A stretch of 64,000 bases of DNA from Microdochium bolleyi (lineage: Eukaryota; Ascomycota; Sordariomycetes; Xylariales; Microdochiaceae). The stretch lies in the NCBI GenBank assembly GCA_001566295.1, contig KQ964257.1:620001-684000 (forward strand), in the 5' to 3' direction. The position numbers and the translations under genes are program-made. Positions within the stretch are counted from its first letter, which is position 1. Each line of letters opens with the position of its first letter. The notes beneath the pieces are model-generated. The model was not told where the DNA came from. It worked only from the letters and a program-made list of their open reading frames with translations, and made no database searches. This document shows positions 1 to 11,508 of the stretch, in pieces.

Positions 1-1271
1 GCACTCAACAATCCAATCCTGCCGCGCCGACCTCCTCCGACAAATCCTCATGCTGGTGGAGGAGAAGGCTATTCTGACATCGGTGTGCTGCCACATCGCC
101 AAGTTGACGAGTGGATTCTATAGGAGTAAGAGAAAGCGGACGCCAACCTAGCTCATAGGTACCGGAAACGACCTTACGGTCAAATGAGTTTCCTGCATAA
201 AAGACATGCCTCGGAAAACAATTCGCGATCATTTGCTGGGCGTGTTTGTCTCTTATCGTTGTCAAAATTGTGAATTGTTAAAGCCCACTCCGTCGTCTGA
301 AGCACGAATCTGTTCTCAGCCGACACTCTAAATGATACTCCGACGGAAGTTTGATTTTGTTCCCACATGAAAGCTAGCGCATCCACTCGACACAGTCATG
401 ACTTGATGAGGGCTGACACACCATTTTTCATGTTTAATAGCCACCTTGCATTCTGGCCATTCCAAGCCTGACAGGCGAAGTTGCCATCGTCGTCGCTTTG
501 GGCAGATTTACAGGTCTTGAAACAGCTATCGTGTCTCGAGAAGACCAGCCAGACAATGGATGTGGGACGTGGTGCGGACTCAATGCTGGCCGGCGCCTTC
601 ACGAGGCGGGCCTGGTTCTTTAGGCGCAAAGAAGAAGGATGCCCCATTCGTGCCCCGGGTAAGCTGCAGATAATGGTGGCTACGTACGGGACCGGCACTG
701 ACGTGGAACCTGGGCAGAAAATTCGCGGACTAGCCATGTCACCGCACCGTAATGAAGATGCATGGTTCCGGAGAGAGGCAGTGAGCGAAAGATGAACGAG
801 GAAGCGAGCTTCAATCTCCACGCGGCAGGACAACGACCCGAAGTCCCACGACGGAAACACCCGTGCTATTCAGAACCAACACGGTGAACGCAGTCGCACG
901 GTTGCATGGAGCTTCCTGCCAGACGCGGGCGCTTAACGACCCCTGATGGTTGGACCATGTTGAATGCTGTTGGCGCACCCTTGCTCAACCCACCCTGGTT
1001 CCAACTGCATCGAGACGCGCGCAGAGTGGGCGAAATGAGCATGGAAGGGGTGACATACCGTCCTGCCGGTTACCAGGCGAAGATGGGCGTGGCAGGTTTC
1101 ATGTTATGCAGTGATCTGCTTGGTACAGCGCCTGGCGCCAACACGGACAGTCTGCAGCTTCGCTCAGCCACCTGGGCCGCTGTCAAATGTGCCGGCCGGC
1201 CATTTCCTCGCTGCCTTGTCCGTGGTTTAGTTTTCCCTTCTCTCATATTGACGCGACCCAAGCAAACCAAA
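1..1271. other. No supported gene (left edge)
   Basis: Several short open frames exist on both strands, the longest at 396-860 on the minus strand. None has a recognisable domain, a clear start context or splice-linked neighbours. A short stretch with two closely spaced Cys near 530-560 (minus) is not enough to call a secreted peptide. The last ~100 bases presumably hold the promoter of the gene starting at 1272. Confidence 0.5.
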
Positions 1272-2147
1272 ATGTCACCACTACAACAATACCTCCTGCT
1301 CTCCACGACACTGCTCCTCAGTCTCGTCTCCGCAGCATGCTACGACCGCGGCGGCAACCTGCGAGAGAGCTGGGTGGCGTGCAGGCCAGATCTCCCCACG
1401 GGCAGCTGCTGCTCGTCCAACGACTTCTGCATGGATAACGGGCTGTGCCTCAACGCTGGAGGCAATCAGGCCTACACGCAGCAGGGCTGCACGGACAAGA
1501 ATTGGGGAGCGGGTTGTAAAGGTTACTGCCGTGAGTACCGGACAGTGTCTCACCATCTTCGGCATTCGGGTTCTGTATACTGACTCGGCGCTTTACCCAA
1601 ACTAGCTATCGGATCCCCATCGGACGGCCTATACTACATGGACTACTGCTGGCGCGGCTTCGACAGGCCCGCGAATAGCTGGTGCTGCGGGGTGCAATGC
1701 TGCGGGAACGGCACATCCACCAGCGAGGCAGGCAACATCCAGATCCCAGTCGCCACCGAGATCTTCCGCCCTGGGTCACGTTCAATCTCCGCCGGCGGGT
1801 CGGTGCCATCATCGTCTGCCACCTCGGGCTCGACGTCATCTGCTCCCACGGGTCCAGGCTCCGAGACCGCCACGAGTTCTGGCCTGATCGACGTCAGGAC
1901 TATGATGCTTGGACTGGGGCTTGGGCTTGGTATTCCGTTGCTCCTGGTGATTGCTGCCGCTGGGTGGATGTTCATGAGGATGAGGAGGAGTGAGCAGCAG
2001 AACCCAATTGCTTCGAAGCAGCAGAAGGCCTTCGACGAGAGATTGGGGGTCCACCAGCAGCAACAACAACAGAGCTGGGTTCCGGCTGAGCTGGGGCAAA
2101 AAGACCCGGTCGAGTTGCCAGAGAGGTATAGTCAATACGCTCGCTGA
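1272..2147 (+). CDS. Cys-rich single-pass membrane protein
   Basis: Predicted protein of 266 aa from two exons, 1272-1530 and 1606-2147. The 75-nt intron has a GTGAGT donor and a CTAG acceptor, and the phase is preserved. Residues 1-21 form a signal peptide ending SLVSA. A Cys-rich ectodomain follows, with CC pairs in both exons (GSCCSSNDFC, SWCCGVQCCG), then a Ser/Thr-rich stalk. One hydrophobic helix (MMLGLGLGLGIPLLLVIAAA) is followed by a basic RMRRSE stop-transfer and a Gln-rich cytoplasmic tail. The architecture is that of a plasma-membrane surface protein or sensor. The ectodomain family was not recognised, so no function is assigned. The ATG at 1272 was chosen because it starts directly on the signal peptide. 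Confidence 0.82.
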
Positions 2148-2365
2148 GTATAGTAGCAGACTAGTTACCAACCGTGGCAGTTTGAGGGCGACGATACGCA
2201 AGGGCTTTCTATGTGCATGTATAACCGACACAAAGGCGAAATCAAGGATAAATCCAAACATGCTTCTTATTGCGATTTGCAGGACAAGTGCAGGGCCATC
2301 GAGTGAGAAGATATGCTGGCATACGTACCCGACGCTCGTATATTCAAGGATACGCACCGACCAAA

Positions 2366-3556
2366 CTACCAGATCATCCTCACGCGTTTATATCTTTTCA
2401 GTCTGTCGGCGAGTGAACCGTTCTTTTGGTCATTGTTCTCGTCGCGCCTTGTTCCATCCAAGTTTCCAGACAACACAGCCCCATCCAGCGCGACCGCACC
2501 TCTCCTCACATAGGTTGCCTTCATCGTCATCCCGCGATGCCACGCAGGGCTGACCCGCTTCAAGCCACGATGGCGCCCAGCACGACACACCACCAGACCT
2601 TTGTCCAGGTGTTCATCCAGCTGCTCTGGGAAACCCCAGGGTGACAAGCCCCTGACGACCAGGACGGCGAGATTCCCGAAACGCGCGAGGGCCCGGGCGA
2701 GAGCCTTGTTCCTCGACAGCTCCACCTTGTCGCGCGGGGCCTCGTCGTCGATGATGCTGCCGTCCCAGTCGTCGTCCTTGAAACTCGGGCACACTGGGAT
2801 GTGAGGCCCGCCGTACAGGCCCTTGCGGTGGTCGAGCACGAAAGTCAACTTCCTCAGGCGGCCGGCGTTCGCGGTCTCGGCTATACGCCGGAGCGATTCT
2901 ATCCACATGCGGGCGATGCTCTGGCTCGTCGGTGTCGACACGTAGATGTACAGCTCCTGAATGAGTAGCAGCGGCGGCGCCGACAAGGAGCGAAGACGCG
3001 ATGCTGGTGCTTCGCTATCGTCGGCAGTCCTGGACCCAGGAGGAGGGGGAACCACCGCATCGAACACACCCGGCTTTCGGACGACATCTTCGGCTATGAC
3101 AATGCTGAACCGTGAGTAGAAGACTGGCGCGTACTCAGCGTACACCTGGCTGCACGTGAACATGAGCGCGAGGGCAGGCGGCTGGACGGCAGCTGGGAAT
3201 GGCGACATGCGCGTTTTGAGATTCTTGTAGACGTAGTACTTCTGCTCCGACTCGTGGCGCATCTTCCGGATCTCGCGCCCTTCCTCACGGGCCGTGCGGA
3301 GACGTCGCTGAGCAGGGTGCTTGCGGGAGACGAGGAGCAAGGCTTCGTAGATCTGGAGGCGGATCTCTGTCGGGAGATCGAGAAGCGATGGGAGATCGTG
3401 TGTCTCGCTGCAGCTGGTTCTCGGCAGATCTGAAGTCGTGCTTGATGAGAGGTCACGGGAGAAGAGCTCTTCGATATTATACGTCTCATCGTCATCGATG
3501 CTGTATTGGGAGCCTCGGGGCATTGAATGATGCGACATAGCTATTAGAGCATGCAT
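2366..3556 (-). CDS. F-box/2EXR-like protein
   Basis: Single-exon protein of up to 396 aa. Around residue 59 the segment LLDLPTEIRLQIYEALL is typical of the F-box-like/2EXR motif common in filamentous fungi. It is followed by a CSQVYAEYAPVFYSRF block, which matches the second conserved piece of that family. The rest is unremarkable, with a basic C terminus. Such proteins are usually predicted SCF adaptors, but few have been tested. Translation may start at the second Met (MSHHS, six codons downstream). It converges on the membrane-protein gene ending at 2147. Confidence 0.75.
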   Translation of the reverse strand: MHALIAMSHHSMPRGSQYSIDDDETYNIEELFSRDLSSSTTSDLPRTSCSETHDLPSLLDLPTEIRLQIYEALLLVSRKHPAQRRLRTAREEGREIRKMRHESEQKYYVYKNLKTRMSPFPAAVQPPALALMFTCSQVYAEYAPVFYSRFSIVIAEDVVRKPGVFDAVVPPPPGSRTADDSEAPASRLRSLSAPPLLLIQELYIYVSTPTSQSIARMWIESLRRIAETANAGRLRKLTFVLDHRKGLYGGPHIPVCPSFKDDDWDGSIIDDEAPRDKVELSRNKALARALARFGNLAVLVVRGLSPWGFPEQLDEHLDKGLVVCRAGRHRGLKRVSPAWHRGMTMKATYVRRGAVALDGAVLSGNLDGTRRDENNDQKNGSLADRLKRYKRVRMIW

Positions 3557-4235
3557 GTAGTAGGAGAATTATTCCAGAACTGTGTTTGAAATACATTCCT
3601 ACAAGTTTCACGGCGCGACCGCGAAGTCAGCTTGAAATAGCTCTGCGGATGGGACTTCTTACTGGCCACGGCGAGGTGGCGATCTTTATAGGTGGACCCC
3701 ATGTGATCATGTCCGGGGAACAGTCATCGCCCGAACCAGTTGCCGAGCCCACTTGCGTGTATGTAAGCACATGAGTAGAAGATTAGCTCTGTTCTCCTGT
3801 ATAATCTCGCCATGCCCCTGAGTGGAATCTGGAGCAATTCGATAAGAGCTGTGGACGAGCTTCCGATTTTAAGAGAAAGCAACCGTGTACGTCAACCACC
3901 AGATCTTGTGTTCCAACTTCACGTTATGAAACCTTGATGCAACTGCGCGCTGCACGTTCAGCTCCGCAGCTTTCCTCGCCCCGATGAGCCGGCTGGATGA
4001 TCGGGCTCCCTTGTGCTTTGAGTGGCGCGCTGCGCTTGACTCAAACACCCATCCTGCTTAATAACTCTGTGGCAGGCCATAGTCTTTGAGGTACGGGAGT
4101 GGCAAGTGATGATGCCCGAAGAGCTGTCACAGGCTCTGAGCATCGTGGTCCAAAAGCAGTGGGAGTACTGCAGTCGCTTGACAGTCTATCAACTATTTGC
4201 GACTTCGGTGAAAAGCATCTCCGTCGTACACGTCC
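3557..4235. other. Intergenic, nothing recognised
   Basis: No ORF with a recognisable motif. It holds the upstream region of the F-box-like gene and the 3' flank of the secreted protein gene on the same strand. Confidence 0.5.
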
Positions 4236-5811
4236 TCAACCGCCCTGGCCCCATGGTGGGAACGGACCCTGAATCTTGGCATCACACGCCTGCCTGGCAG
4301 GGATATACCTGCGGAACGGGCTAGGAAAGCCGCCGACGTAGCTGTCGTAGAAGTCCTCATCGTCGCCGTTCTCGTCCAAGGGCGGGCTGATGACGAAGCT
4401 GAAGCCCGAGGGTCCCTTCTGCAGCGCCATCACGCGGATCGGAAAGTACGTGTTGACCGCGACCCGGGGATCTGTGACTGCGTAGCCGCTGGCCCGCCGC
4501 TCCAAGTTGTCGTCGTCGCCGTTGGGGATCCGGAGCTTGTGCCGCCGCCACCCGGGCTGGTCTGAACCGCCTTGGCGGTCTTCGCCCCCAACGACGGCGG
4601 TGGCGGCGGCAGCGCGGTCCTGGTGCTGTTTTCTCTGCGCCCGCTGTCCAGAATCACCGGCTTCAGGAGGCCATGGATCAGCCCACTCTGCCTCATTGGC
4701 GATATACGTAAAGGCCGTGCCGCGGATCCAGATATAAAACGCGCGTACGTTGTAGTTGGACTCGAGGTAGAGCTCCCCCGAGACGGTGACGTAGATATAC
4801 CCGCGCATGTTGACAACCACGTAGCCGTCGCTGGGTACCTGGTAAGCACCCGTGCCAAAGAGGTCTGCCACGGAACCATCCTGCGCGATATTGACCGCGC
4901 CGATGCTCGAGGTGGTGCCGTTGCGCGCCGGGGTGACGCCGCGATACAGGTCCGGCTTGAAGTTGGTCGCGTCCTCGCGTAGGTCGGCGCCTTGAGCGTT
5001 GGGGAACACCGCCCACTCGAACCCCTCGACGCCGCAGCCGGTGGGCCACGGGATGGGGCAGTGAGTCAAGGTCTTGGTCGCCGTAAGGGTGGTTGTGACC
5101 GGCGGCGGTGTTTCGGTCTTGATCACGTTTTTTGTGATTATCACTCTGTGCTTAAAGCGCGTGACCGTCACCGTCTGTGTCGCTGGCTCCGGGATCTTGA
5201 GGCAGCTGCATGCCGTGACGATGCGCCCCCGCTTATAGGAGGAGAGTTGAGGTGGGAAGCTCGGTCTGGTGCCAACAGCTTTCGTGACTGTGTCTGCGGC
5301 CGTCATTGGCGCATCTGCTGACATCGGAGAGATCGCTGCGGCAACGCTGTTGGTCGATGTCACGGGCAGCGTGGCTTGGCGGTCTTTGACACGCCTGGCG
5401 GTGGTGGTGCTCGTGCATGGCGTGACGTTCACGGTGCTGTAATTCTCCCACAAGAATTAGGTCCCCAATCCGAGGTACAGACCAAGCAGCCTAACAACGT
5501 GAGGTGGAGGATATCAGGACTGACATGTACTCGTAATCTTTCTGCGTGTACCCTCTTACGGTCTTCGTGCTGGTGGCTTTCCTGGTGGTAACAGTTCTGG
5601 TGCCAGCGAGGGTTGTCGTCGACGTAACCGTCGTCGGTATCATTCCCAAGAGGTAGCGACAGTACGGCCGCGCCTTGATCTCCTTGATTCTCTCCATGAC
5701 CCTGTGGACCGCTTTGCATTCTGGAGGTCTCGGTCTTTCCTGGGCCACATCAGCGCCACCGCCGAGCGAGGCCATGCCTAAGAAGGCGACAGAAAATAGT
5801 CCCGCCAGCAT
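4236..5811 (-). CDS. Secreted Thr-rich protein, PA14/GLEYA-like?
   Basis: Predicted protein of about 493 aa from two exons, 5531-5811 and 4236-5436. The proposed intron has a GTACAT donor, a CTAAT branch site and a TTACAG acceptor, and keeps the phase. The N terminus (MLAGLFSVAFLGMASLGGG) is a signal peptide. A Thr/Val-rich repeat region (TVTSTTTLAGTRTVTT and similar) alternates with small Cys blocks (ACSCLKIPEP). The central part has a beta-rich stretch (GYIYVTVSGELYLESN, FYIWIRGTAF) that resembles PA14/GLEYA-type carbohydrate-binding folds in wall proteins; this assignment is tentative. The C-terminal half is low-complexity and polar. A cell-wall or secreted role is likely. The exact donor is uncertain, because a GTAAGA lies 29 nt upstream but gives the wrong phase. 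Confidence 0.65.
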
Positions 5812-6677
5812 TGTGCCAGGGTGCTACCTCGGCATAAGTTGGGTGATAATAGGGATGCCGTCACAAGCGAAGTGAGGTGTGCGCCAGTCCCGCTTCTTAT
5901 AATTGACGAAGTTCTTCCCTTACTATGGGATGACGGTCTCAAGGCATTCAGCCCCTCGATACAATGTCATCAGTGTCGGTGGCGTTGGCCATGGCGTGGA
6001 TCATTGTGTCCGAGAACACGGGCTGCAACGGGCTAGATTCAGACTGGCGGCAGCTTGGATCATGACCTTTTGACCTCGGCGAGGAGGATCGGGAGATGAA
6101 TAGATGCTCAAGCATGCTTGGCTCAGCCTTGGCAAGGCTTCCTCTGAGCTCTCCCGACAAGTGACTTGAGGATGTGGTGTGAGATTCGCCCCTTGCCTTA
6201 GACTTTACCTCGCCGGGTTCGAGAAGTGTCTTAGTCTAGCTTGCATACTGACAGCCACATGTCTCGTGGCCACCCCTACAAGGACCGGAGAATTATGAAG
6301 ATAGGAGTATCACATCTATGCGAAGCGCACGTGCCTAGTACTGTGACCTGAGAATGCCTGCGAGGCTATGTTTGTTACAGGATGCAGCTATCGAGATCAG
6401 TGTTAGGACAAAGAGACTTCGGTAGCATTGCTCGAAATGCGAGCATGGCACTTTGCGCGGTCTCAACGTCACGCTGGGTCGAGCAGGCTGACATTTTGAG
6501 ACACGGTCTCGTAAATTGGAATGTTGCAAAGTGACATGCGAGACTGCTAGCGACTACCAGAACATTCTGGCAGCATATTGGCACTTCATCCTTCCATCTC
6601 GATCTTATCCGGCCTGGGTGTCAAATAGCTTTGTAGGCCATACTCTGCACTCCGCCGAAGCCAGGGAAAATCAGCGG
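5812..6677. other. Intergenic, nothing recognised
   Basis: Only short open frames without motifs. It separates two minus-strand genes, so it holds the upstream region of the Thr-rich protein and the 3' flank of the sulfatase. Confidence 0.5.
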
Positions 6678-8578
6678 TCAAGTCCACTCCGACCAATGCA
6701 CGTCATACCAGTACGCGACGCCGTCCGTCTCAAACTGCGGACCCTCAGACTCGAGTATATACCCCAGCTCACACCGGTCGTACCGAACCTTGACCTGCTC
6801 TTCCTCGTAGAAACCGTCGAACCGCGGCGACAGCGCACCGCTCAGGCTGTTCACGTTGCCCTGCGGATGTAGCGACAGCCAAGGGCGCACACAGGCCTCG
6901 CCCTTGCACGACTTGAGCACGAGCAAGAGCGCATCAAGCCTGGCTGCGATCTTGTCGACAGCGTGGCCGTTGATTTTCGCCGAGCCATGCTGGCTGTCTT
7001 CGAGGAGGTTCCGCATCTGGCCTGGGTCGGTCTGGATTTTGTACGTGTCAGTCAGTGGTGCAAGCCCTGGGTTCCTGAAGCCCTCTGTGCGATTTGGTCG
7101 GGTGACAATGATGCACGTACCTGTGAGTCGTACAGCTCGTGCTCCCCGTTGCACCAGACGGAATAGTACAGATTCCACTCCTCGCTAACTATCCGTAGAC
7201 CCTTGTACGTGTTGTTCTCATAAACGCTGTGCTGGCCGTCAAAGGCCTTGCCCTCGGCAGCGGCGCGGCCCCAGAACTCTACTGCGGTATGCTCGTGCCG
7301 TGTCCGCTCGGCAGCCATGATGCCCGCCCCATCGAGCGGGATCCTGGCCCCGTCGAGGACTACGGAGGGTGGCAGCCCGCGAGTGCTGCCCGCTAGCTCC
7401 AGGATCGTGGGCGCCAGGTCCGGATGCGTCGTCACGATGCTGGTTGATGCGTTGCGCGGCACGCCCGGCCCGCGGATGATCAGAGGGACGTTGATATCCT
7501 CGTCGAAACCGCACTCTTTGCCCGGGTTCAAGCGGTGCTGGCCAATGTGGTAGCCATTGTCTGAAGTGTAGAATATGTACGTGTTGTCGAGGATGCCGGC
7601 CCTGTCTAGCCTCTCAACGAGACCCTCGACGAGCTCATCGACGGACTGCAGCGACCTCAGCCGCTGGCGGTAGAAGTGGTCGTTGAAGTCGATGTTCTGC
7701 TGGGACTGCTTGGGCAGTGTCTTGATCCACCCAGCGCCTAATGGCTCGTCCGGGTTAAAATTGTCTGTGCGCGGCACCTTGGCGTCCTCGAACAAGTGCT
7801 CGTGACGCTTGGCTGGGATCGGAGCGGAGAACGCCCTGATGATGTCAATAATGTCCGGCTTGCCCACGAGGGCATTGGGGTCGACGTTGCTGTGCGGTGC
7901 AATGGGGGCGGCAACCAGGAAGAAAGGCTTGTCCGAGGCAACGGCGTCATCAAGGAAGCCGTACGCCTTCTCAGCAAGGACATCGATCGTGTACTGGCCC
8001 TCGTAGCTGACTGGGGGGTCTCTGTTGCGCTGGTACGTCGCATTGAGGTAGGAATAGGTGTAGGGGTCCAGCAGGAAGTCGGAGCCGGTCCAGCCCGGCA
8101 CGAAGGGGTCATTGTAGTTGTCGACGGTATGGGCGTTGAAGAGCTTGCCCGTGTAGTACGTGTTGTAGCCAGATTGCTGGAGCCAGACGGGGAGGTACCT
8201 ATCGCCAAGGCCCTGGCGCACGAACTTTGGGTATCCGCCGTAGGGAGGGTGGACGTCGGTCACGTTGGTGTTGTGGGCGAGCATGCCTGTCCATAGCGAC
8301 ACCCGGGACGGGCAGCACACGGCCGTGGTGCAGAAGTGCTTCGAGAACGTGGTGCCGTGGTCGCCGAGGTGCTTCTTGATGAGCGGGAGGTAGTCCATCG
8401 ACTGCAGGTGCAGATCTTGGTCGTCCACGAGCACAAAGACAATGTTGGGACGCTTTCCGGGCCCGGCAGTGGGTAGGTCGTGCTGTTGGCCCAGGGGGGC
8501 TTGGTTCTGTCCCTGGGCAGACGCAGAAAGGCCCAGCAATGCGAGTACGCACGCGGTCAAATGTGAACTGCGCTTCAT
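6678..8578 (-). CDS. Secreted arylsulfatase-type sulfatase
   Basis: Predicted 603-aa enzyme from two exons, 7121-8578 and 6678-7031. The 89-nt intron has a GTACGT donor, tandem CTGAC branch motifs and a CCAG acceptor, and joins ELYDSQ to TDPGQMRNLL, as expected for the sulfatase C-terminal block. Residues 1-22 are a signal peptide. RPNIVFVLVDDQD (about 43-55) gives the metal-binding Asp pair. CCPSRVSLWTG (88-98) carries the C-x-P-S-R signature, with Cys88 the residue expected to become formylglycine. YTSDNGYHIGQHR is the second metal/active-site block. The family hydrolyses sulfate esters, here probably outside the cell for sulfur scavenging or polysaccharide breakdown. An ATG 30 nt upstream is in frame, but the chosen one starts on the signal peptide. 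Confidence 0.93.
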
Positions 8579-8898
8579 GTCGGCCGCTTGTCTCTCTTCC
8601 TCTGGCACTTGGGTCCAGTCGTCGATTGGATTTCTTGAGGTGCTCCCTCAAAAGAACGCCAGACGAGCCGTGACAGTAGAAGAAAATGCGGGATGGAGAG
8701 AAGCCCCCGACAATCGGCTGCATGGCTGTGGCCCAGCCCCACGGCCCTGGTGATGGCGTGACAGGAGCCATGTCTTGCACAACGCCCGGCTGAGATGCAC
8801 ATGTCAACTTCTCCCGTTCCCGGGGGGTAGCAAGACGACATAATCACGGCTTTACGGCACAGTTGTCTAATGTCTCCGGTCGTGTCAGCTTGCTGCTT

Positions 8899-11508
8899 TC
8901 ACCTGACGACTATGTCTCGCTTCGGATTCTCCGCCGTCCAAGCCCACCATGCCGCAGTATCCGTGACCTGCATCTCAATAAAGCCGATCCGTTCATACTC
9001 GAGAATACCGTTGCCATCTTGAGGTGTCGCTGCGATTGGAGGCTCGAGAGCCTCAACCCGGCGCCCCTCGTACTTGATCGTTCCGTGAGGTGCTAGCAAC
9101 AGACACCAGCAGGTGTACTCGTCAGAGGCTCGGTCTTTCTTGCAGAGCGGCACAAGAGCCACCGAAATGTACCCGTCCTCCACAACCCTTCTTAAGCTTC
9201 CCACCTCGAGAGAACCGTTGTATGTTATCAAGAAATCCAGCCGCTCCCCGTTGGGCCCCCACGTGTCCAGTTTTGGCTCGCCTCCCCAGAACTTTTCGTT
9301 CAGCCATCCTCCGCCGATCTGCACAGGAATGAAGTTTCCATGCAGAACCATGTACCCATCCTGCACAGCACCAAATGGGTCGCTGCCGTGGTATTTTATG
9401 CGAACCCCTTTGAGGTCTGCTAGGCGACAGGCATCAGCGCCCTGGTCTGCAGTCTCCGACCACGAAGCACAGATGCGGTAGCTCGCCCAGGACCACGAAG
9501 GCGCCACGTAGGTGCGGGACTCTCGCAGGCCCCGATGTCTGTCTTGCCAGCAGAGGCCGGCGATGAAGGTGGACCTCCAGAGACCAGCATAATATGCCTC
9601 GCCCACCACATCTCGCCGGAGCACGCTCCGCGTCTCCTTGGCCAGCCCGGATATGGCTAGCAGCCTGTCTTCTTCAAAGGTGAGCTCCCGGCGGCTGTAG
9701 TTCTCCAACACCCCACACCACGACTGATGCGAGTTGAAGGCAAAAAATCGAGGCTCTCGTGACACAAGAGGGCGCTTGAGGTTGTTTTCAGTGAATCGAT
9801 AAGTTGCCGTCTCGTTGTCCTCCAGCTGCCGGCATTCCCAGTGCACCTCCTCGCCCGAGAAGTGAGCGATACGCCGTGCCAAGCTCCGCTCCTGGTATAT
9901 CCAGCCCCGCGCAGCGAGATAGCCTAGCTTCCCGTGGCGTGGATCATTCTCTTGCGGTCGCTCGCTGTCAATGACGACGGAATATTGCTGCTCTGGTGCT
10001 CCGGCGGTGCCGTCCTGGAGACTCGGCTTCTCGATGAGCTCCTGCGGGAGGAGCTTGGTTGACTGCAGAAACAGTGGCTGGATGCCGCCTCCGCCCGACC
10101 CCCGGCGGCTGAAGAACGTCGCGTCCTCGTCCTCGGCGTAGCTCGCCGAGAGCACCAAGGCTGCTTGTTTGTATATCTGAGCCATGCGTGCTGCTTCATT
10201 GTTCCAATCCTCGCTCGAGTCCTGGAATATGCACAGTCGATCGACCCATAGATGCTGATAGTCGAGTCTTGTAGCAGCAGTGCAAGCATCCCTGATAACC
10301 TGTGGTAGTTCCGTGATGGCCAGGCCAGACCTCAGGCGTTCGGCTGTCGTCCCTGTGAGCATCAACCGTTGCTTTGCCAACACGCCGTCTGGGCCACCCC
10401 ATCGATAACTGAGGGCGACGTATGGTGGCAATACTGATGGCGGCTGGTGCCCTGGTCGCACCTGATCGCGATTCTGATCACCAACATGATTTTTGCTGTC
10501 CTCCAGGTAGACTTGTTGCGCGCTCGGCACAATGCGAATAAGGCGAGTAGGATAATCGTCTGCGGCTGCGGAATCCACTTTGCACAAGGGATGTGTTTGA
10601 CGACATGTTCGGATCCGGTGCCGGATGTATTCGAACGTCTGTTCGGAACTTGTAAGATCCGAAGGTACGAGTCTTTCGCCCGAGGGATGTTGTTCTGGCC
10701 ACGAACTATTAGTAGCTGCGGGCTGGCGTTGCGCATCCTTTCGGGAAGTTCCGAAATGGGCCGTAGGTGGCTTACTATACATGACAGGCAACATGAACCA
10801 TACCCATGACTGCAACAGCGCCATATCCCATGGCAACCAGAGCCCAAAAAGCGACATATCCCGTGGCGGGAGGGGAATGTTGAAGCTCAGACGGCACTCA
10901 TTCTCCTTGAGGTAACGGGACACCCTGAGGCCCTGGTGGCAGTCCAGGTGCGGTTCCGCGGCGAGCCAGTCTCGCAGACCCTCGCTTCCTGTACTGCAGT
11001 GGGATCCCTCACGCTTCGTCATCCGGCGCCATGAGAGCTGCCGGCAGATTCCTCGCCAGATGAGCTGGCAGAGCTGACAGGTTCGGCTGCAGCCCGTGTC
11101 GCTAGTGCGGCCGAAGCAGCAGTCGATAAGCTCAAAGAGGTTGGCGTGGTGCAGGTGCCAGTACTCTGCTGGCAGAGATGCCCAGTTCTCTAGAAGGTGG
11201 CCCTGAAGGTTGAAGGCCGGTGGCGGTGCTTCCATGAGCGTCTGGCAAGGAACACATAGCCAGAGCCTGGGGTCGAGGGCGGCTTCGTTGCCGACAAGCG
11301 TGGGGCCTCTGATTGAGAATGTGACGCTGGTAAGCGCTGCCTCGAGGGGATCGCTGATTCTACGATCGGCTATCAAGGCTCCTGTCGTGACCAGCACGGC
11401 GTTCAAGGTCTGACTGTGGCAGGTTGAAGGCCGTTGATACCCCGCTAATGCCGACTTCGAGCGCTTTCGGCATGTCGGAGTAGCGCTTGCAAAGACAATT
11501 GGGGCCAT
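8899..11508 (-). CDS. HET-domain protein
   Basis: Uninterrupted 869-aa reading frame. An N-terminal Cys-rich part (CSRTCQLCQLIWRG near 139-152) is common in HET proteins. The HET domain begins near residue 361 with PPYVALSYRWGG, continues through LPQVIRDACTAATRL and LWVDRLCIFQDSSEDW, and ends near 465 after ARMAQIYKQAALVLSA. These are the three classic HET blocks. HET domains drive allorecognition cell death and related NLR-like responses in filamentous ascomycetes. No NACHT, ankyrin or WD repeats are visible, and the C-terminal ~350 aa are unassigned. The true start could be internal (for example MEAPPP at residue 92). Confidence 0.9.
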   Translation of the reverse strand: MAPIVFASATPTCRKRSKSALAGYQRPSTCHSQTLNAVLVTTGALIADRRISDPLEAALTSVTFSIRGPTLVGNEAALDPRLWLCVPCQTLMEAPPPAFNLQGHLLENWASLPAEYWHLHHANLFELIDCCFGRTSDTGCSRTCQLCQLIWRGICRQLSWRRMTKREGSHCSTGSEGLRDWLAAEPHLDCHQGLRVSRYLKENECRLSFNIPLPPRDMSLFGLWLPWDMALLQSWVWFMLPVMYSKPPTAHFGTSRKDAQRQPAATNSSWPEQHPSGERLVPSDLTSSEQTFEYIRHRIRTCRQTHPLCKVDSAAADDYPTRLIRIVPSAQQVYLEDSKNHVGDQNRDQVRPGHQPPSVLPPYVALSYRWGGPDGVLAKQRLMLTGTTAERLRSGLAITELPQVIRDACTAATRLDYQHLWVDRLCIFQDSSEDWNNEAARMAQIYKQAALVLSASYAEDEDATFFSRRGSGGGGIQPLFLQSTKLLPQELIEKPSLQDGTAGAPEQQYSVVIDSERPQENDPRHGKLGYLAARGWIYQERSLARRIAHFSGEEVHWECRQLEDNETATYRFTENNLKRPLVSREPRFFAFNSHQSWCGVLENYSRRELTFEEDRLLAISGLAKETRSVLRRDVVGEAYYAGLWRSTFIAGLCWQDRHRGLRESRTYVAPSWSWASYRICASWSETADQGADACRLADLKGVRIKYHGSDPFGAVQDGYMVLHGNFIPVQIGGGWLNEKFWGGEPKLDTWGPNGERLDFLITYNGSLEVGSLRRVVEDGYISVALVPLCKKDRASDEYTCWCLLLAPHGTIKYEGRRVEALEPPIAATPQDGNGILEYERIGFIEMQVTDTAAWWAWTAENPKRDIVVR

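Noticed and set aside
396..860. Small secreted Cys-containing protein
   Set aside because: No signal peptide and no consistent Cys pattern; 154 codons by chance are not rare in this GC range.
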